DNA from: an uncultured Tenacibaculum sp.
GTDB lineage: Bacteria > Bacteroidota > Bacteroidia > Flavobacteriales > Flavobacteriaceae
NCBI GenBank assembly: GCA_947497895.1
Contig: CANMIL010000003.1
Coordinates: 310,001 to 374,000, forward strand
DNA: 64,000 nt
Direction of reading: 5' to 3'
Made by a program: the position numbers and the translations under genes. Shown piece by piece: positions 52,166-59,609 of this stretch; the stretch's first letter is position 1; every line of letters begins with the position of its first letter. The notes under the pieces were generated by a model, which searched no databases, was not told the DNA's origin, and worked only from the letters and a program-made list of their open reading frames with translations.

Positions 52166-53383
52166 TTAATTGATTAGCGTCTCTTGTAGAACACCAACCT
52201 CTAACATACACTCTTTAATCATTTCATACGTTCTTTCAATATCGTTATCTAATCCAATTGAAAAACGAATTAATCCATCAGTCAATCCCATTTCTTTTTG
52301 CTCGTCTAAAGGAATTTCAGAAGACGTTGACGTACCCGGAGCAGAGAACAATGTTTTATAAAAGCCTAAGCTTACAGCTAGGTATCCAATATTTCTTCCT
52401 TGCATTAACTCCATTAATTGATTTGCTTTCTCTAAAGAACCAGCATCAATAGTTAGCATTCCTCCAAAACCATATTCTGTATTCATCATTTCCTTGAATA
52501 TTTTATGTGATGGATGAGACACCAAGCCTGGATACACCGTCTTTAAACCATCTTTTTCAAATTTCTCCGCCAAATACATGGCATTTTTACTGTGCTGCTT
52601 TATACGAATATGCAAAGTTCTCATGTTTTTTAATATAGAAGCCGAACGCATAGAATCCATAGAAGCTCCTAATAGCATGCTAGCCCCATCAATTACGCTT
52701 TTCTGAGCATTGACAAAATCAGATGTTCCGCAAACAACTCCACCCATAGTATCTGAACTACCATTAATAAACTTTGTTAAACTATGAATAACAACGTCGG
52801 CTCCTAATTGAGCAGGGGATATTGACAAAGGCGAAAAAGTATTGTCTACTACCAGTTTTAAATTGTGCTTTTTCGCTAGTTCTGCTAAACCTTTTATATC
52901 GGCCACTTCCAATAAAGGATTACTCACACTTTCGCAGTAAATCATTTTAGTATCTGAATTTATGGCATTTTCTACCGAATCCAACTTTGTGATGTCAACA
53001 AACGATGTTTGAATATTCATTCTTGGAGTAAAATTCTTCAAAAATGCATAAGTACCACCATAAATAGTTCTACTAGAAACGACATGATCACCAGCTCCAC
53101 AAATTTGCAAAATCGTAGGCGTAATAGCTCCCATACCTGAAGCGGTAACATTTGCTGTTTCCGTTCCTTCCATAGCTGCCAGCGCTTCACCAAGATATAA
53201 ATTGGAAGGTGAAGAGTGACGTGAATATAAATAACAACCATCCGTATTGCCTTCGAATGTATCAAACATTGTTTTGGCACTTAAAAATGTATAGGTTGAT
53301 GAATCTGACACTGAAGGATTCACACCTCCGAACTCTCCAAAGTATTGTAAATCTTGAATATTATTTGCTGGTTTAAATTCCAT
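52166..53383 (-). CDS. Cys/Met metabolism PLP enzyme, methionine gamma-lyase-like
   Basis: A 405-residue fold-type I PLP enzyme of the cystathionine/methionine lyase family. The PLP lysine is Lys204 in IHSLTKFINGSSD, with the phosphate-site SRHSSPSNLYLGEALA and the VVDNTFSPL block (Asp180). The N-terminus is unusual for family members. The adjacent, divergently transcribed Lrp-type regulator recalls the mdeR-mdeA pair of Pseudomonas, where the enzyme is methionine gamma-lyase; that is the most likely activity, but cystathionine gamma-lyase or synthase cannot be ruled out. Confidence 0.9.
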   Translation of the reverse strand: MEFKPANNIQDLQYFGEFGGVNPSVSDSSTYTFLSAKTMFDTFEGNTDGCYLYSRHSSPSNLYLGEALAAMEGTETANVTASGMGAITPTILQICGAGDHVVSSRTIYGGTYAFLKNFTPRMNIQTSFVDITKLDSVENAINSDTKMIYCESVSNPLLEVADIKGLAELAKKHNLKLVVDNTFSPLSISPAQLGADVVIHSLTKFINGSSDTMGGVVCGTSDFVNAQKSVIDGASMLLGASMDSMRSASILKNMRTLHIRIKQHSKNAMYLAEKFEKDGLKTVYPGLVSHPSHKIFKEMMNTEYGFGGMLTIDAGSLEKANQLMELMQGRNIGYLAVSLGFYKTLFSAPGTSTSSEIPLDEQKEMGLTDGLIRFSIGLDNDIERTYEMIKECMLEVGVLQETLIN

Positions 53384-53500
53384 TAAAAGTAAATTTTACT
53401 GTTTATTTAATTACTAAATTCACTTTTAATTGATAAAAAATCAATGATAAAGTTAAAATATAGATGTTTTTTCTATTTTTATTCTTTAAACTGAACCTTT

Positions 53501-53545
53501 AGATGAAAAAACACGTTGTTTTTCATCTTTCCTTAGATAATTTTT
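53501..53545 (+). promoter_or_regulatory. 10-bp inverted repeat and -33/-7 promoter of the Lrp gene
   Basis: AGATGAAAAA (53501-53510) and TTTTTCATCT (53519-53528) are perfect arms separated by 8 nt. TTG (53516-53518) lies within them and, after 19 nt, TAATTTTT (53538-53545) forms a near-perfect -7 box. The repeat thus overlaps the -33 element, as expected for an autoregulatory Lrp site. Confidence 0.6.
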
Positions 53546-53548
53546 CAG

Positions 53549-54007
53549 ATGAGATTAGACTTAACAGATAAAAAGCTATTAAACCTGTTGCAAAAAGACA
53601 GTAAACAAACCACTAAAAGCTTAGCACTACAATTAAACTTATCGGTTACCGCAGTTTATGAAAGGATTAAGAAATTAGAAAAAGAACAGGTTATTCAGAA
53701 ATACACCGCTCTAATCGACAAAAAGAAAATTGATAAATCTCTAATCGTATTTTGCCATATTCGCCTTGAAAAACACACCAAAGAGTATATCGCGGTTTTT
53801 GAAAACGAAATAAACAAACTAACTGAGGTTATCGAATGTTTTCATGTAAGCGGTGAATACGACTATGTTTTAAAAATCTATGTAAAAGACATGGAAGCAT
53901 ACCGAGAATTTATGGTAAATAAAATTACTGGTTTAAAACATATAGGAAGTACTCACAGTGTATTTACTATCAGTGAGGTAAAAAACACGACAGCTATCGA
54001 TTTATAA
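53549..54007 (+). CDS. Lrp/AsnC-family regulator
   Basis: A 152-residue regulator with an N-terminal helix-turn-helix (LTDKKLLNLLQKDSKQTTKSLALQLNLSVTAVYERIKKLE) and a C-terminal ligand-binding (RAM) domain. It is divergent from the Met/Cys lyase gene across 165 bp, and Lrp proteins in this arrangement usually control the neighbouring amino-acid catabolic gene. Its -7 box ends 3 bp before the ATG, so the transcript is leaderless or starts at the ATG. The effector (methionine or another amino acid) is not known. Confidence 0.92.
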   Translation: MRLDLTDKKLLNLLQKDSKQTTKSLALQLNLSVTAVYERIKKLEKEQVIQKYTALIDKKKIDKSLIVFCHIRLEKHTKEYIAVFENEINKLTEVIECFHVSGEYDYVLKIYVKDMEAYREFMVNKITGLKHIGSTHSVFTISEVKNTTAIDL

Positions 54008-54010
54008 AAG

Positions 54011-54484
54011 TTAAAATGGCAGTTTAATTACCTTCTTCTTTTTTGGCTTTTTAAGGTATAAATATTTACTACTATAGTCAATAAAAGCCTTTCCGGACTC
54101 TAAAACATCAGCACCTATAATCCCTTGTACCTCTTTAGCATTTTGTTGTGTTAAAGCAGCATTCACATGAGACAAATCAAAAAGCACTAAATCACAATTC
54201 ATGGTTTTCCATTTCCCTATTTTCAATGAGTTATTCTGCGACCTTTGAGTTTCCATGTCAGTCGCTCCAGCACCTGCCGCTTTAATTTCACTTTCTTCAG
54301 AAATAAGATTAAACTGATCTTTTAAATCCAATCCAACACAAGAATTAGAAGCTCCGGTATCTAAAATAAATCTTCCTTTTATTCCATTGATTTCCGCCTT
54401 AACTTCAAGATGGTTTGTTACAATTTTTTTCAATTTAATTTTTAGATACTTCTTTTTCTTTAATACTTTTTTCAAACTTGCCAT
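54011..54484 (-). CDS. Retropepsin-like (clan AA) aspartic protease
   Basis: A 157-residue soluble protein with the single-domain aspartic protease signature: Asp42-Thr-Gly in RFILDTGASNSC and a second hydrophobic-Gly element GIIGADVLESGKAFIDY. It has no signal peptide, and its basic N-terminus (MASLKKVLKKKKYLKIKLKK) and basic tail are notable. Such proteins would act as homodimers, as retroviral proteases do; bacterial substrates are mostly unknown. ATG 54484 is chosen because a -7 box (54504-54511) lies just above; an in-frame upstream start at 54514 would precede the box. Confidence 0.85.
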   Translation of the reverse strand: MASLKKVLKKKKYLKIKLKKIVTNHLEVKAEINGIKGRFILDTGASNSCVGLDLKDQFNLISEESEIKAAGAGATDMETQRSQNNSLKIGKWKTMNCDLVLFDLSHVNAALTQQNAKEVQGIIGADVLESGKAFIDYSSKYLYLKKPKKKKVIKLPF

Positions 54485-54490
54485 TTCTCG

Positions 54491-54498
54491 TACTTTTG
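54491..54498 (+). promoter_or_regulatory. Possible TAnnTTTG -7 box for the tatD operon
   Basis: TACTTTTG matches exactly and would give a leader of about 60 nt. It lies just outside the divergent -7 box at 54504-54511. Confidence 0.35.
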
Positions 54499-54503
54499 TG
54501 CGG

Positions 54504-54511
54504 CAAAGATA
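54504..54511 (-). promoter_or_regulatory. TAnnTTTG -7 box for the aspartic protease
   Basis: The minus strand reads TATCTTTG, 19 bp above ATG 54484; it rules out the longer frame from 54514. Confidence 0.5.
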
Positions 54512-54565
54512 CAACTCAATTATTACATAAAATCAATGTAATAGTTAAACCAATTCATAAAATAA

Positions 54566-55330
54566 ATGATTACTGATACGCATACACATTTATATTCAGA
54601 GCAATTTGATGAAGACAGACAAACCATGATAGAAAGAGCAAAAGATGCTGGAGTTTCACGTTTTTTTATTCCTGCTATTGATAGCTCTTATATGGATAGA
54701 ATGCTAGATCTAGAGAAAAATTATGCTGAGGATGTTTTTTTAATGATGGGCTTGCATCCAACTTCTGTTAAAGAAAACTATAAAGAAGAATTAGATTTTG
54801 TAAAGAAATGGATTGATCAACGAGACTTTTATGCTATTGGTGAAATAGGTATTGACTTGTATTGGGACAAATCGTTTTTAAAGCAACAACAGGAAGCTTT
54901 TAAAACTCAAATTCAATGGGCTAAAGAGAAAAAACTCCCGATCGTTATTCACTGTAGAGAAGCTTTTGATGAGATTTTTGAAATATTAGAAGAAGAAAAA
55001 TCTAACGACCTATTTGGAATATTTCACTGTTTTACTGGAACATTTGAACAAGCAAAACAAGCTATTTCATACAATATGAAATTAGGAATTGGAGGGGTTG
55101 CTACATTTAAAAACGGTAAAATTGATAAATTTTTAAATGAAATAGATTTAAAACATATCGTTTTAGAAACAGACTCTCCTTATTTGGCTCCTACTCCATA
55201 TAGAGGAAAACGTAATGAAAGTAGTTATATAACCAATGTTGTGGATAAATTAGTTGACATTTACGGTTTGAGTTTTGAAGAAATTTCCGAAATTACCACT
55301 CAAAACTCAAAAGATATATTCGGTGTCTGA
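54566..55330 (+). CDS. tatD: TatD-family metal-dependent hydrolase
   Basis: A 254-residue TIM-barrel hydrolase. Metal ligands are His6 and His8 in TDTHTHLYSEQFDED, Glu in AIGEIGIDLYWD, His in IVIHCREAFDE, His in IFHCFTG and Asp in LETDSPYLAPTPYRGKRNE. TatD proteins act as 3'-5' DNases or related phosphoesterases, possibly in DNA repair. It overlaps the start of the ogt gene by 8 bp (GTG within its last codons), so the two are translationally coupled, which fits a shared DNA-repair theme. Confidence 0.94.
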   Translation: MITDTHTHLYSEQFDEDRQTMIERAKDAGVSRFFIPAIDSSYMDRMLDLEKNYAEDVFLMMGLHPTSVKENYKEELDFVKKWIDQRDFYAIGEIGIDLYWDKSFLKQQQEAFKTQIQWAKEKKLPIVIHCREAFDEIFEILEEEKSNDLFGIFHCFTGTFEQAKQAISYNMKLGIGGVATFKNGKIDKFLNEIDLKHIVLETDSPYLAPTPYRGKRNESSYITNVVDKLVDIYGLSFEEISEITTQNSKDIFGV

Positions 55331-55817
55331 CTTAAAAACAGCGTATTGTAAAACACCTTTAGGAATTGCCGAAATCATCGGTGATGAAAAAGGTGTGCAA
55401 TCCGTTTCTGTTTTAAATGATGATATAACTATTAATGAAGCACTAAATATCGAGCTTCCCTCCCCTTTGAAAAACTGTGTTCAGCAACTTAATGAATACT
55501 TTGAAGGAACTAGAAAGGAATTTTCAGTGAAGCTAAATCCACAAGGAACCAAATTCCAACAAAAAGTATGGAATGCCTTGCTAGATATTCCTTTTGGGCG
55601 AACAAAGAGCTATTTAGATCAATCCAAAAAACTAGGCGATACGAAAGCTATCCGCGCAGTAGCTTCGGCCAATGGTAAAAACCCCATTTGGATTTTAATT
55701 CCTTGTCATAGAGTTGTTGGATCCGATGGTTCTTTAACGGGTTATGCTGGAGGTATTTGGAGAAAAAAATGGCTTTTGGAACACGAAAGTGGAAGCAAAC
55801 AACAGACACTTTTTTAA
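55323..55817 (+). CDS. ogt: Methylated-DNA-protein-cysteine methyltransferase
   Basis: A 164-residue suicide enzyme that removes alkyl groups from O6-methylguanine. The acceptor Cys128 lies in ILIPCHRVVGSDG, preceded by the DNA-binding AIRAVASANGKNP and followed by LTGYAGGIWRKKWLLEHE. I choose GTG 55323 (MSDLKTAYCK), overlapping the tatD end by 8 bp, as start; ATG 55275 would add 16 residues read from within tatD and is less likely. Together with tatD it forms a small DNA-repair operon. Confidence 0.92.
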   Translation: MSDLKTAYCKTPLGIAEIIGDEKGVQSVSVLNDDITINEALNIELPSPLKNCVQQLNEYFEGTRKEFSVKLNPQGTKFQQKVWNALLDIPFGRTKSYLDQSKKLGDTKAIRAVASANGKNPIWILIPCHRVVGSDGSLTGYAGGIWRKKWLLEHESGSKQQTLF

Positions 55818-55975
55818 AACATTCATTTTTCTAAAAAAAATAAAAACCTAAAAAACAGCTATTTAAAAAACCAAACACGACATTTCGTGTCTCATTTTCT
55901 ACATTTACATTTTTTTTCGCATAAAAAATAGTAAACATCAATACTTCACTACACTTAACACATTGACTTTCAACA

Positions 55976-55983
55976 TACCTTTG
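55976..55983 (+). promoter_or_regulatory. TAnnTTTG -7 box, start of an attenuated transcript
   Basis: TACCTTTG matches the consensus. A transcript from about 55990 would meet the terminator at 56073-56115. Confidence 0.4.
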
Positions 55984-56072
55984 CATCAGAAAAATCAATT
56001 AAAAACTTTAAATAATTATTCAATGAAAGTAAAGGTAGCAGAAGTACTGAAACATAACTATTTCGTTAACAG

Positions 56073-56115
56073 CGAGTTTTTATTAAAAGAAAACTTGTTT
56101 TTTTATTTTTTTTTT
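56073..56115 (+). terminator. Internal terminator/attenuator-like stem
   Basis: CGAGTTTT (56073-56080) pairs with AAAACTTG (56090-56097, one G-T pair) and is followed by TTTTTTTATTTTTTTTTT. Confidence 0.6.
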
Positions 56116-56597
56116 GTAACTTGTTGGAAATTTTCCGATAATTTAAACCATCCCCTAAAAATGAAAAAAATAAAAACTACAAAAATTCTACCTGCTGCTA
56201 TCAGGATCCACCATTAAATTAGAACATAAACTTTTAACCTAAGTTTCGCTAATACTATTCTTATTACGCATGAATCCGTAGTAAGTTTTACACAAAAAAC
56301 ATCAAATGTTTTATTGTGCTGAATAATTAACATATTTATTAGTACTACAAATCTTAAAAGAATATCCCCTAAAATGAAAAAAGACAAAAATACCATCCGG
56401 ACTAGACTCTCTTAGTCAATTAAACAATAACATATAATTTTTAGAACCATACTCTATCAAGGGCTTACTATGTCATGTCGACAAATGAGCTTCAGTAGAA
56501 AAGGTGTCCAGAACTTATGTATGATTTTGCGTAATCATATGTGAGCATAGAAATCTAATACCCCATAAATAAACATAAACTTTAAAATCCCCTTAAC

Positions 56598-57524
56598 ATG
56601 AAAAAAATAGCAATAGCAATATTATTTTTATCGCTTAATCATTTAGTCGCTCAAGAAACCAATTATGAAATCAGAAATTTAGAGATTAACACTCGACATT
56701 CTGAAATAGGCCCTACATTTTACGAAAACAACTCGTTAGTTTTTGCTAGGCCCGCAGCGAGTAACACGAGCAAGAAAGCAAAGTTCTTCAATTTATATCA
56801 AACCAATGAATCCCCACAATTTTTCTCTAAGAAGAAAAGAGTAACCCCTTTTTCAAAAGAAATCAATACGATTTATCACGAATCAAATGCTGTTTTCACT
56901 AAAGACTTTAAAACTATTTACTTTACGAAAACTAATGCAAAAAAGAGAAAGCCTGGTAAAAGAGACTCTAGAGGATCTATCGTATTGAAAATTTACAAGG
57001 CTACGAACGTTAACGGTAAATGGGAAGACATTGTAGAATTACCATTTAACTCTGACAACTACTCAGTAGGTCATCCAGCATTAAATAATGATGATTCGAA
57101 GTTATACTTTACATCAAACATGCCAGGTACACATGGAGAATCCGATATTTTCGTAGTTGATATATTAGGAGACAACGAATACAGCAGTCCAAGAAACTTA
57201 GGTTCTAAAGTAAACACGAAAGGAAAAGAAATGTTCCCTTTTGTTGATGAAAACAACAATTTATATTTTTCATCTGATAGCCACAAGAACAACAAAGGAG
57301 GTTTAGATATTTATTGTTCAAAATTTGAAGACAATAAATATGGCGCGCCTCAAAGCCTTGGAGTACCAATCAATAGCGATGCTGATGATTTCGGTTTTAT
57401 TAAGAGAAGAGGTCAAAACTCTGGGTATTTCGCATCGAACCGATACGGAGGAAAAGGAGGAGATGATATTTATTCATTTACACAAAACACCTCTGTTATC
57501 AGTTTAACTATCGATTTAGATTAA
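56598..57524 (+). CDS. PD40/WD40-like beta-propeller protein, exported
   Basis: A 308-residue exported protein. The signal peptide (KKIAIAILFLSLNHLVAQ) leads to WD40-like PD40 repeats from about 60, e.g. VGHPALNNDDSKLYFTSNMPGTHGESDIFVV and GGLDIYCSKFED. Related Bacteroidota proteins normally carry an OmpA-type peptidoglycan-binding domain after the propeller; none is present here, and the protein ends at ISLTIDLD. It may be a truncated or lone propeller with a role in envelope assembly or T9SS gliding. It is preceded by the hairpin-rich region and converges on tadA with a 4-bp overlap. Confidence 0.82.
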   Translation: MKKIAIAILFLSLNHLVAQETNYEIRNLEINTRHSEIGPTFYENNSLVFARPAASNTSKKAKFFNLYQTNESPQFFSKKKRVTPFSKEINTIYHESNAVFTKDFKTIYFTKTNAKKRKPGKRDSRGSIVLKIYKATNVNGKWEDIVELPFNSDNYSVGHPALNNDDSKLYFTSNMPGTHGESDIFVVDILGDNEYSSPRNLGSKVNTKGKEMFPFVDENNNLYFSSDSHKNNKGGLDIYCSKFEDNKYGAPQSLGVPINSDADDFGFIKRRGQNSGYFASNRYGGKGGDDIYSFTQNTSVISLTIDLD

Positions 57525-57967
57525 TTTAAATTACGTTTTTCAATAAAGAATTTTTTAAGAAGAAAACTACATTCTTCTTGCAACACCCCTGATATCACTG
57601 TAGTTTTTGGATGAATTCTAGTATCCAAAACAGTAAATCCCAATTTGGGCTCAGATGCGCCATAAACAATTTTGCCTATCTGAGCCCAATAACTAGCTCC
57701 AGCGCACATTTGACAGGGCTCTAACGTAACATACAACGTGCACCCTTTTAAATATTTCCCCCCTAAATAATCCGCCGCCGAGGTAAAGGCTTGCATTTCA
57801 GCATGAGCAGTTACGTCATTTAAGGTTTCTGTTAAATTGTGGGCTCTAGCTATTATTTGATTATTAAAAACAATCACTGCTCCCACTGGCACTTCCCCTT
57901 TATCATAGGCCGTTTGCGCCTCTTGCAAAGCCTTCTTCATAAAATATTCATCATCAAACGGATCCAT
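57521..57967 (-). CDS. tadA: tRNA-specific adenosine deaminase
   Basis: A 148-residue zinc deaminase that converts A34 to inosine in tRNA-Arg(ACG). Zinc and catalytic residues are His55 and Glu57 in TAHAEMQA and Cys85, Cys88 in LEPCQMCAGA. It matches TadA in size and in the C-terminal region (GVLQEECSFLLKKFF). It is essential in most bacteria. Convergent with the PD40 gene and separated from the lpxH gene by about 97 bp, it has no operon partner. Confidence 0.95.
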   Translation of the reverse strand: MDPFDDEYFMKKALQEAQTAYDKGEVPVGAVIVFNNQIIARAHNLTETLNDVTAHAEMQAFTSAADYLGGKYLKGCTLYVTLEPCQMCAGASYWAQIGKIVYGASEPKLGFTVLDTRIHPKTTVISGVLQEECSFLLKKFFIEKRNLN

Positions 57968-58040
57968 TACTGCTAACTATTTAAGTGTTTCACAACAAAA
58001 GTAACCAAAAAATATATGGGTGAGCTGAGTTCAAATTAGT

Positions 58041-58048
58041 TATTTTTG
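58041..58048 (+). promoter_or_regulatory. TAnnTTTG -7 box for lpxH
   Basis: TATTTTTG lies 16 bp upstream of TTG 58065 and fits transcription starting just before that codon. Confidence 0.5.
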
Positions 58049-58064
58049 CCCAAAAGTTTACAAT

Positions 58065-58826
58065 TTGATTTCAATTAACATTCCTGATAATAAAAAAGTT
58101 TACTTCGCTTCTGACCAACATTTAGGTGCTCCGACAGCTGAGACAAGTTTTCCTCGTGAACAAAAGTTTGTTAACTGGTTAAACATTGTAAAAGAGGATG
58201 CTGAAGCTATTTTTTTATTAGGCGATTTATTTGATTTCTGGTTTGAATATAAAACCGTTGTACCAAAAGGTTTTGTAAGAGTTTTAGGTAAACTCGCCGA
58301 AATTAGAGACAGCGGAATTCCTATCTACTTTTTCGTCGGGAATCATGACTTATGGATGGATGATTATTTTGAAAAAGAGTTAAATATTCCTGTTTTTCAT
58401 GAACCTAAAGAATTCAAACTAAATGACAAAACTTTTTTAATTGGTCATGGAGATGGACTAGGGCCCCACGACAAAGGATACAAGCGTATGAAAAAGGTTT
58501 TTACATTCCCTCTATTCCAATGGATGTTTCGATGGTTACATCCTGATTTAGGTGTTCGATTAGGCCAGTATATGTCGGTAAAAAACAAACTTATCTCAGG
58601 AGATGATGACGCCAAGTTCCTAGGAGAAGAGAATGAATGGTTGGTTCAATATTGCAAACGAAAATTAGAGACGAAAGATTACGATTATTTCATTTTCGGT
58701 CATCGCCACCTTCCATTGAATATTGATCTTCCAAAAAACAGCAAGTACATTAATTTAGGTGACTGGGTTAAATACTATACCTATGGTGTTTTTGAAAATC
58801 AAAATATGGAATTAAAGGAGTTCTAA
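58065..58826 (+). CDS. lpxH: UDP-2,3-diacylglucosamine diphosphatase, TTG start
   Basis: A 253-residue calcineurin-like phosphoesterase of lipid A synthesis that yields lipid X. Metal motifs: Asp17/His19 in FASDQHLGAP, GDLFDFW, GNHDLW, IGHGDGLG, and FGHRHLPL. The N-terminal half (DNKKVYFASDQ) is right at the start of the conserved core, and no ATG lies in frame nearby, so the start codon is TTG 58065, supported by a -7 box at 58041-58048. It acts at the inner membrane. The final residues NMELKEF are short after the last motif, as is usual. Confidence 0.93.
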   Translation: MISINIPDNKKVYFASDQHLGAPTAETSFPREQKFVNWLNIVKEDAEAIFLLGDLFDFWFEYKTVVPKGFVRVLGKLAEIRDSGIPIYFFVGNHDLWMDDYFEKELNIPVFHEPKEFKLNDKTFLIGHGDGLGPHDKGYKRMKKVFTFPLFQWMFRWLHPDLGVRLGQYMSVKNKLISGDDDAKFLGEENEWLVQYCKRKLETKDYDYFIFGHRHLPLNIDLPKNSKYINLGDWVKYYTYGVFENQNMELKEF

Positions 58827-59000
58827 AAAAAACTTTCTCCCAAAAAATGAGAGAAAGCAAACAACGTAACAATTTTTGAATTGTAGCTTAAGGGGAAACG
58901 TACAAACCAATCGTTTTTTCCTTTTCTGGATAATCATAGCGGTTAAAGCAAAATTCCCAGTTTCATTAGAAATGTTTTTTATAGCAACCCTTCTTATGTG

Positions 59001-59396
59001 CTATAACACGATTGACAGTACCCCTAAAACTATAAGAATAATACCTGCTGGAATTTGATATTTCAACAGTTTTAAACGTAAAGCTTGTCCTTTTTCCTTA
59101 GCAGCCTCGTTTTTCTCTAAAAGGTACTTAGAAATTAAGCCATACCCAAGAATAAACCCTACAACGAATTCTACAATATTTACCCCAAGATAAATAAGCC
59201 ATCCAATACTGAAAGATGTTAAACTTAATACTGATTGAATAATTCCCCAAGCTCCCCAAAATGCAAGTAAAACACCAATCCAACCTTGATAAGGCGTTAA
59301 CTTGTCTATAAGTTCTTTTGCGTTCGGTTTTTTGGCAATAATAGCTGGTGATGCAGCCAAAATCCCACCTATAATTGCAATAATTGCTCCTAACAT
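59001..59396 (-). CDS. Small four-helix membrane protein of unknown function
   Basis: A 131-residue hydrophobic protein with about four membrane helices (GAIIAIIGGILAASPAIIA; IGVLLAFWGAWGIIQSVL; IGWLIYLGVNIVEFVVGFIL; IPAGIILIVLGVLSIVL) and a short basic loop (KNEAAKEKGQALRLKLLK). I do not recognise a family. It lies between lpxH and a TonB receptor gene, facing the former; no neighbour explains it. Confidence 0.72.
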   Translation of the reverse strand: MLGAIIAIIGGILAASPAIIAKKPNAKELIDKLTPYQGWIGVLLAFWGAWGIIQSVLSLTSFSIGWLIYLGVNIVEFVVGFILGYGLISKYLLEKNEAAKEKGQALRLKLLKYQIPAGIILIVLGVLSIVL

Positions 59397-59537
59397 AATT
59401 TGTTTTTAATAGTTACGAGAGCTAATATAGCCTCACAAAAGAATAATTTCGCTTCCAGTTATTATTCGCAATACACGAACTATTATTTGAACAACAGACC
59501 TAAAAAACAAACAATTATCATTTAAATTAACTCAAAA

Positions 59538-59568
59538 AAAAATCCAGAAGAGCGTTACCCTTCTGGAC
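59538..59568 (-). terminator. Terminator of the second TonB receptor
   Basis: On the minus strand TCCAGAAG, a loop of about 9 nt and CTTCTGGA are followed by a long T-run. Confidence 0.85.
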
Positions 59569-59609
59569 TAAAACAATTAATGAAGCTAAACGGTTACTTA
59601 GCTCATATC

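Larger units (their letters stand above)
55818..56597 (+). other. 780-bp gene-poor region with hairpins and mini-ORFs
   Basis: It holds a hairpin acacga/tcgtgt after ogt (55875-55890), a -7 box (55976-55983), a terminator-like stem with long T-run (56073-56115), and two mini-ORFs. The first, 56161-56217, encodes MKKIKTTKILPAAIRIHH; the second, 56374-56415, encodes MKKDKNTIRTRLS. Both, like the gene at 56598, follow a cccct(t)aa-type sequence. Further hairpins are at 56260-56285, 56291-56318, 56400-56417 and 56520-56539. No gene is recognised; it may be an attenuator or decayed sequence. Confidence 0.5.

Noticed and set aside
55275..55322. Upstream ATG for ogt that reads within tatD
   Set aside because: The 16 extra residues come from tatD in another frame; GTG 55323 overlapping the tatD stop is more natural.
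55963..56217. An 84-residue open frame through the hairpin-rich region, with a Phe-rich segment
   Set aside because: Its TTG start precedes the -7 box, the Phe run is simply the T-run of a terminator, and no family is recognisable; only the mini-ORF at its end is noted.
58830..58860. Short inverted repeat ctttctc/gagaaag after lpxH considered as a terminator
   Set aside because: It has a weak stem and no T-run on either strand.
58876..59058. 60-residue plus-strand open frame after lpxH
   Set aside because: It overlaps the end of the convergent membrane gene, has no promoter and no recognisable features.
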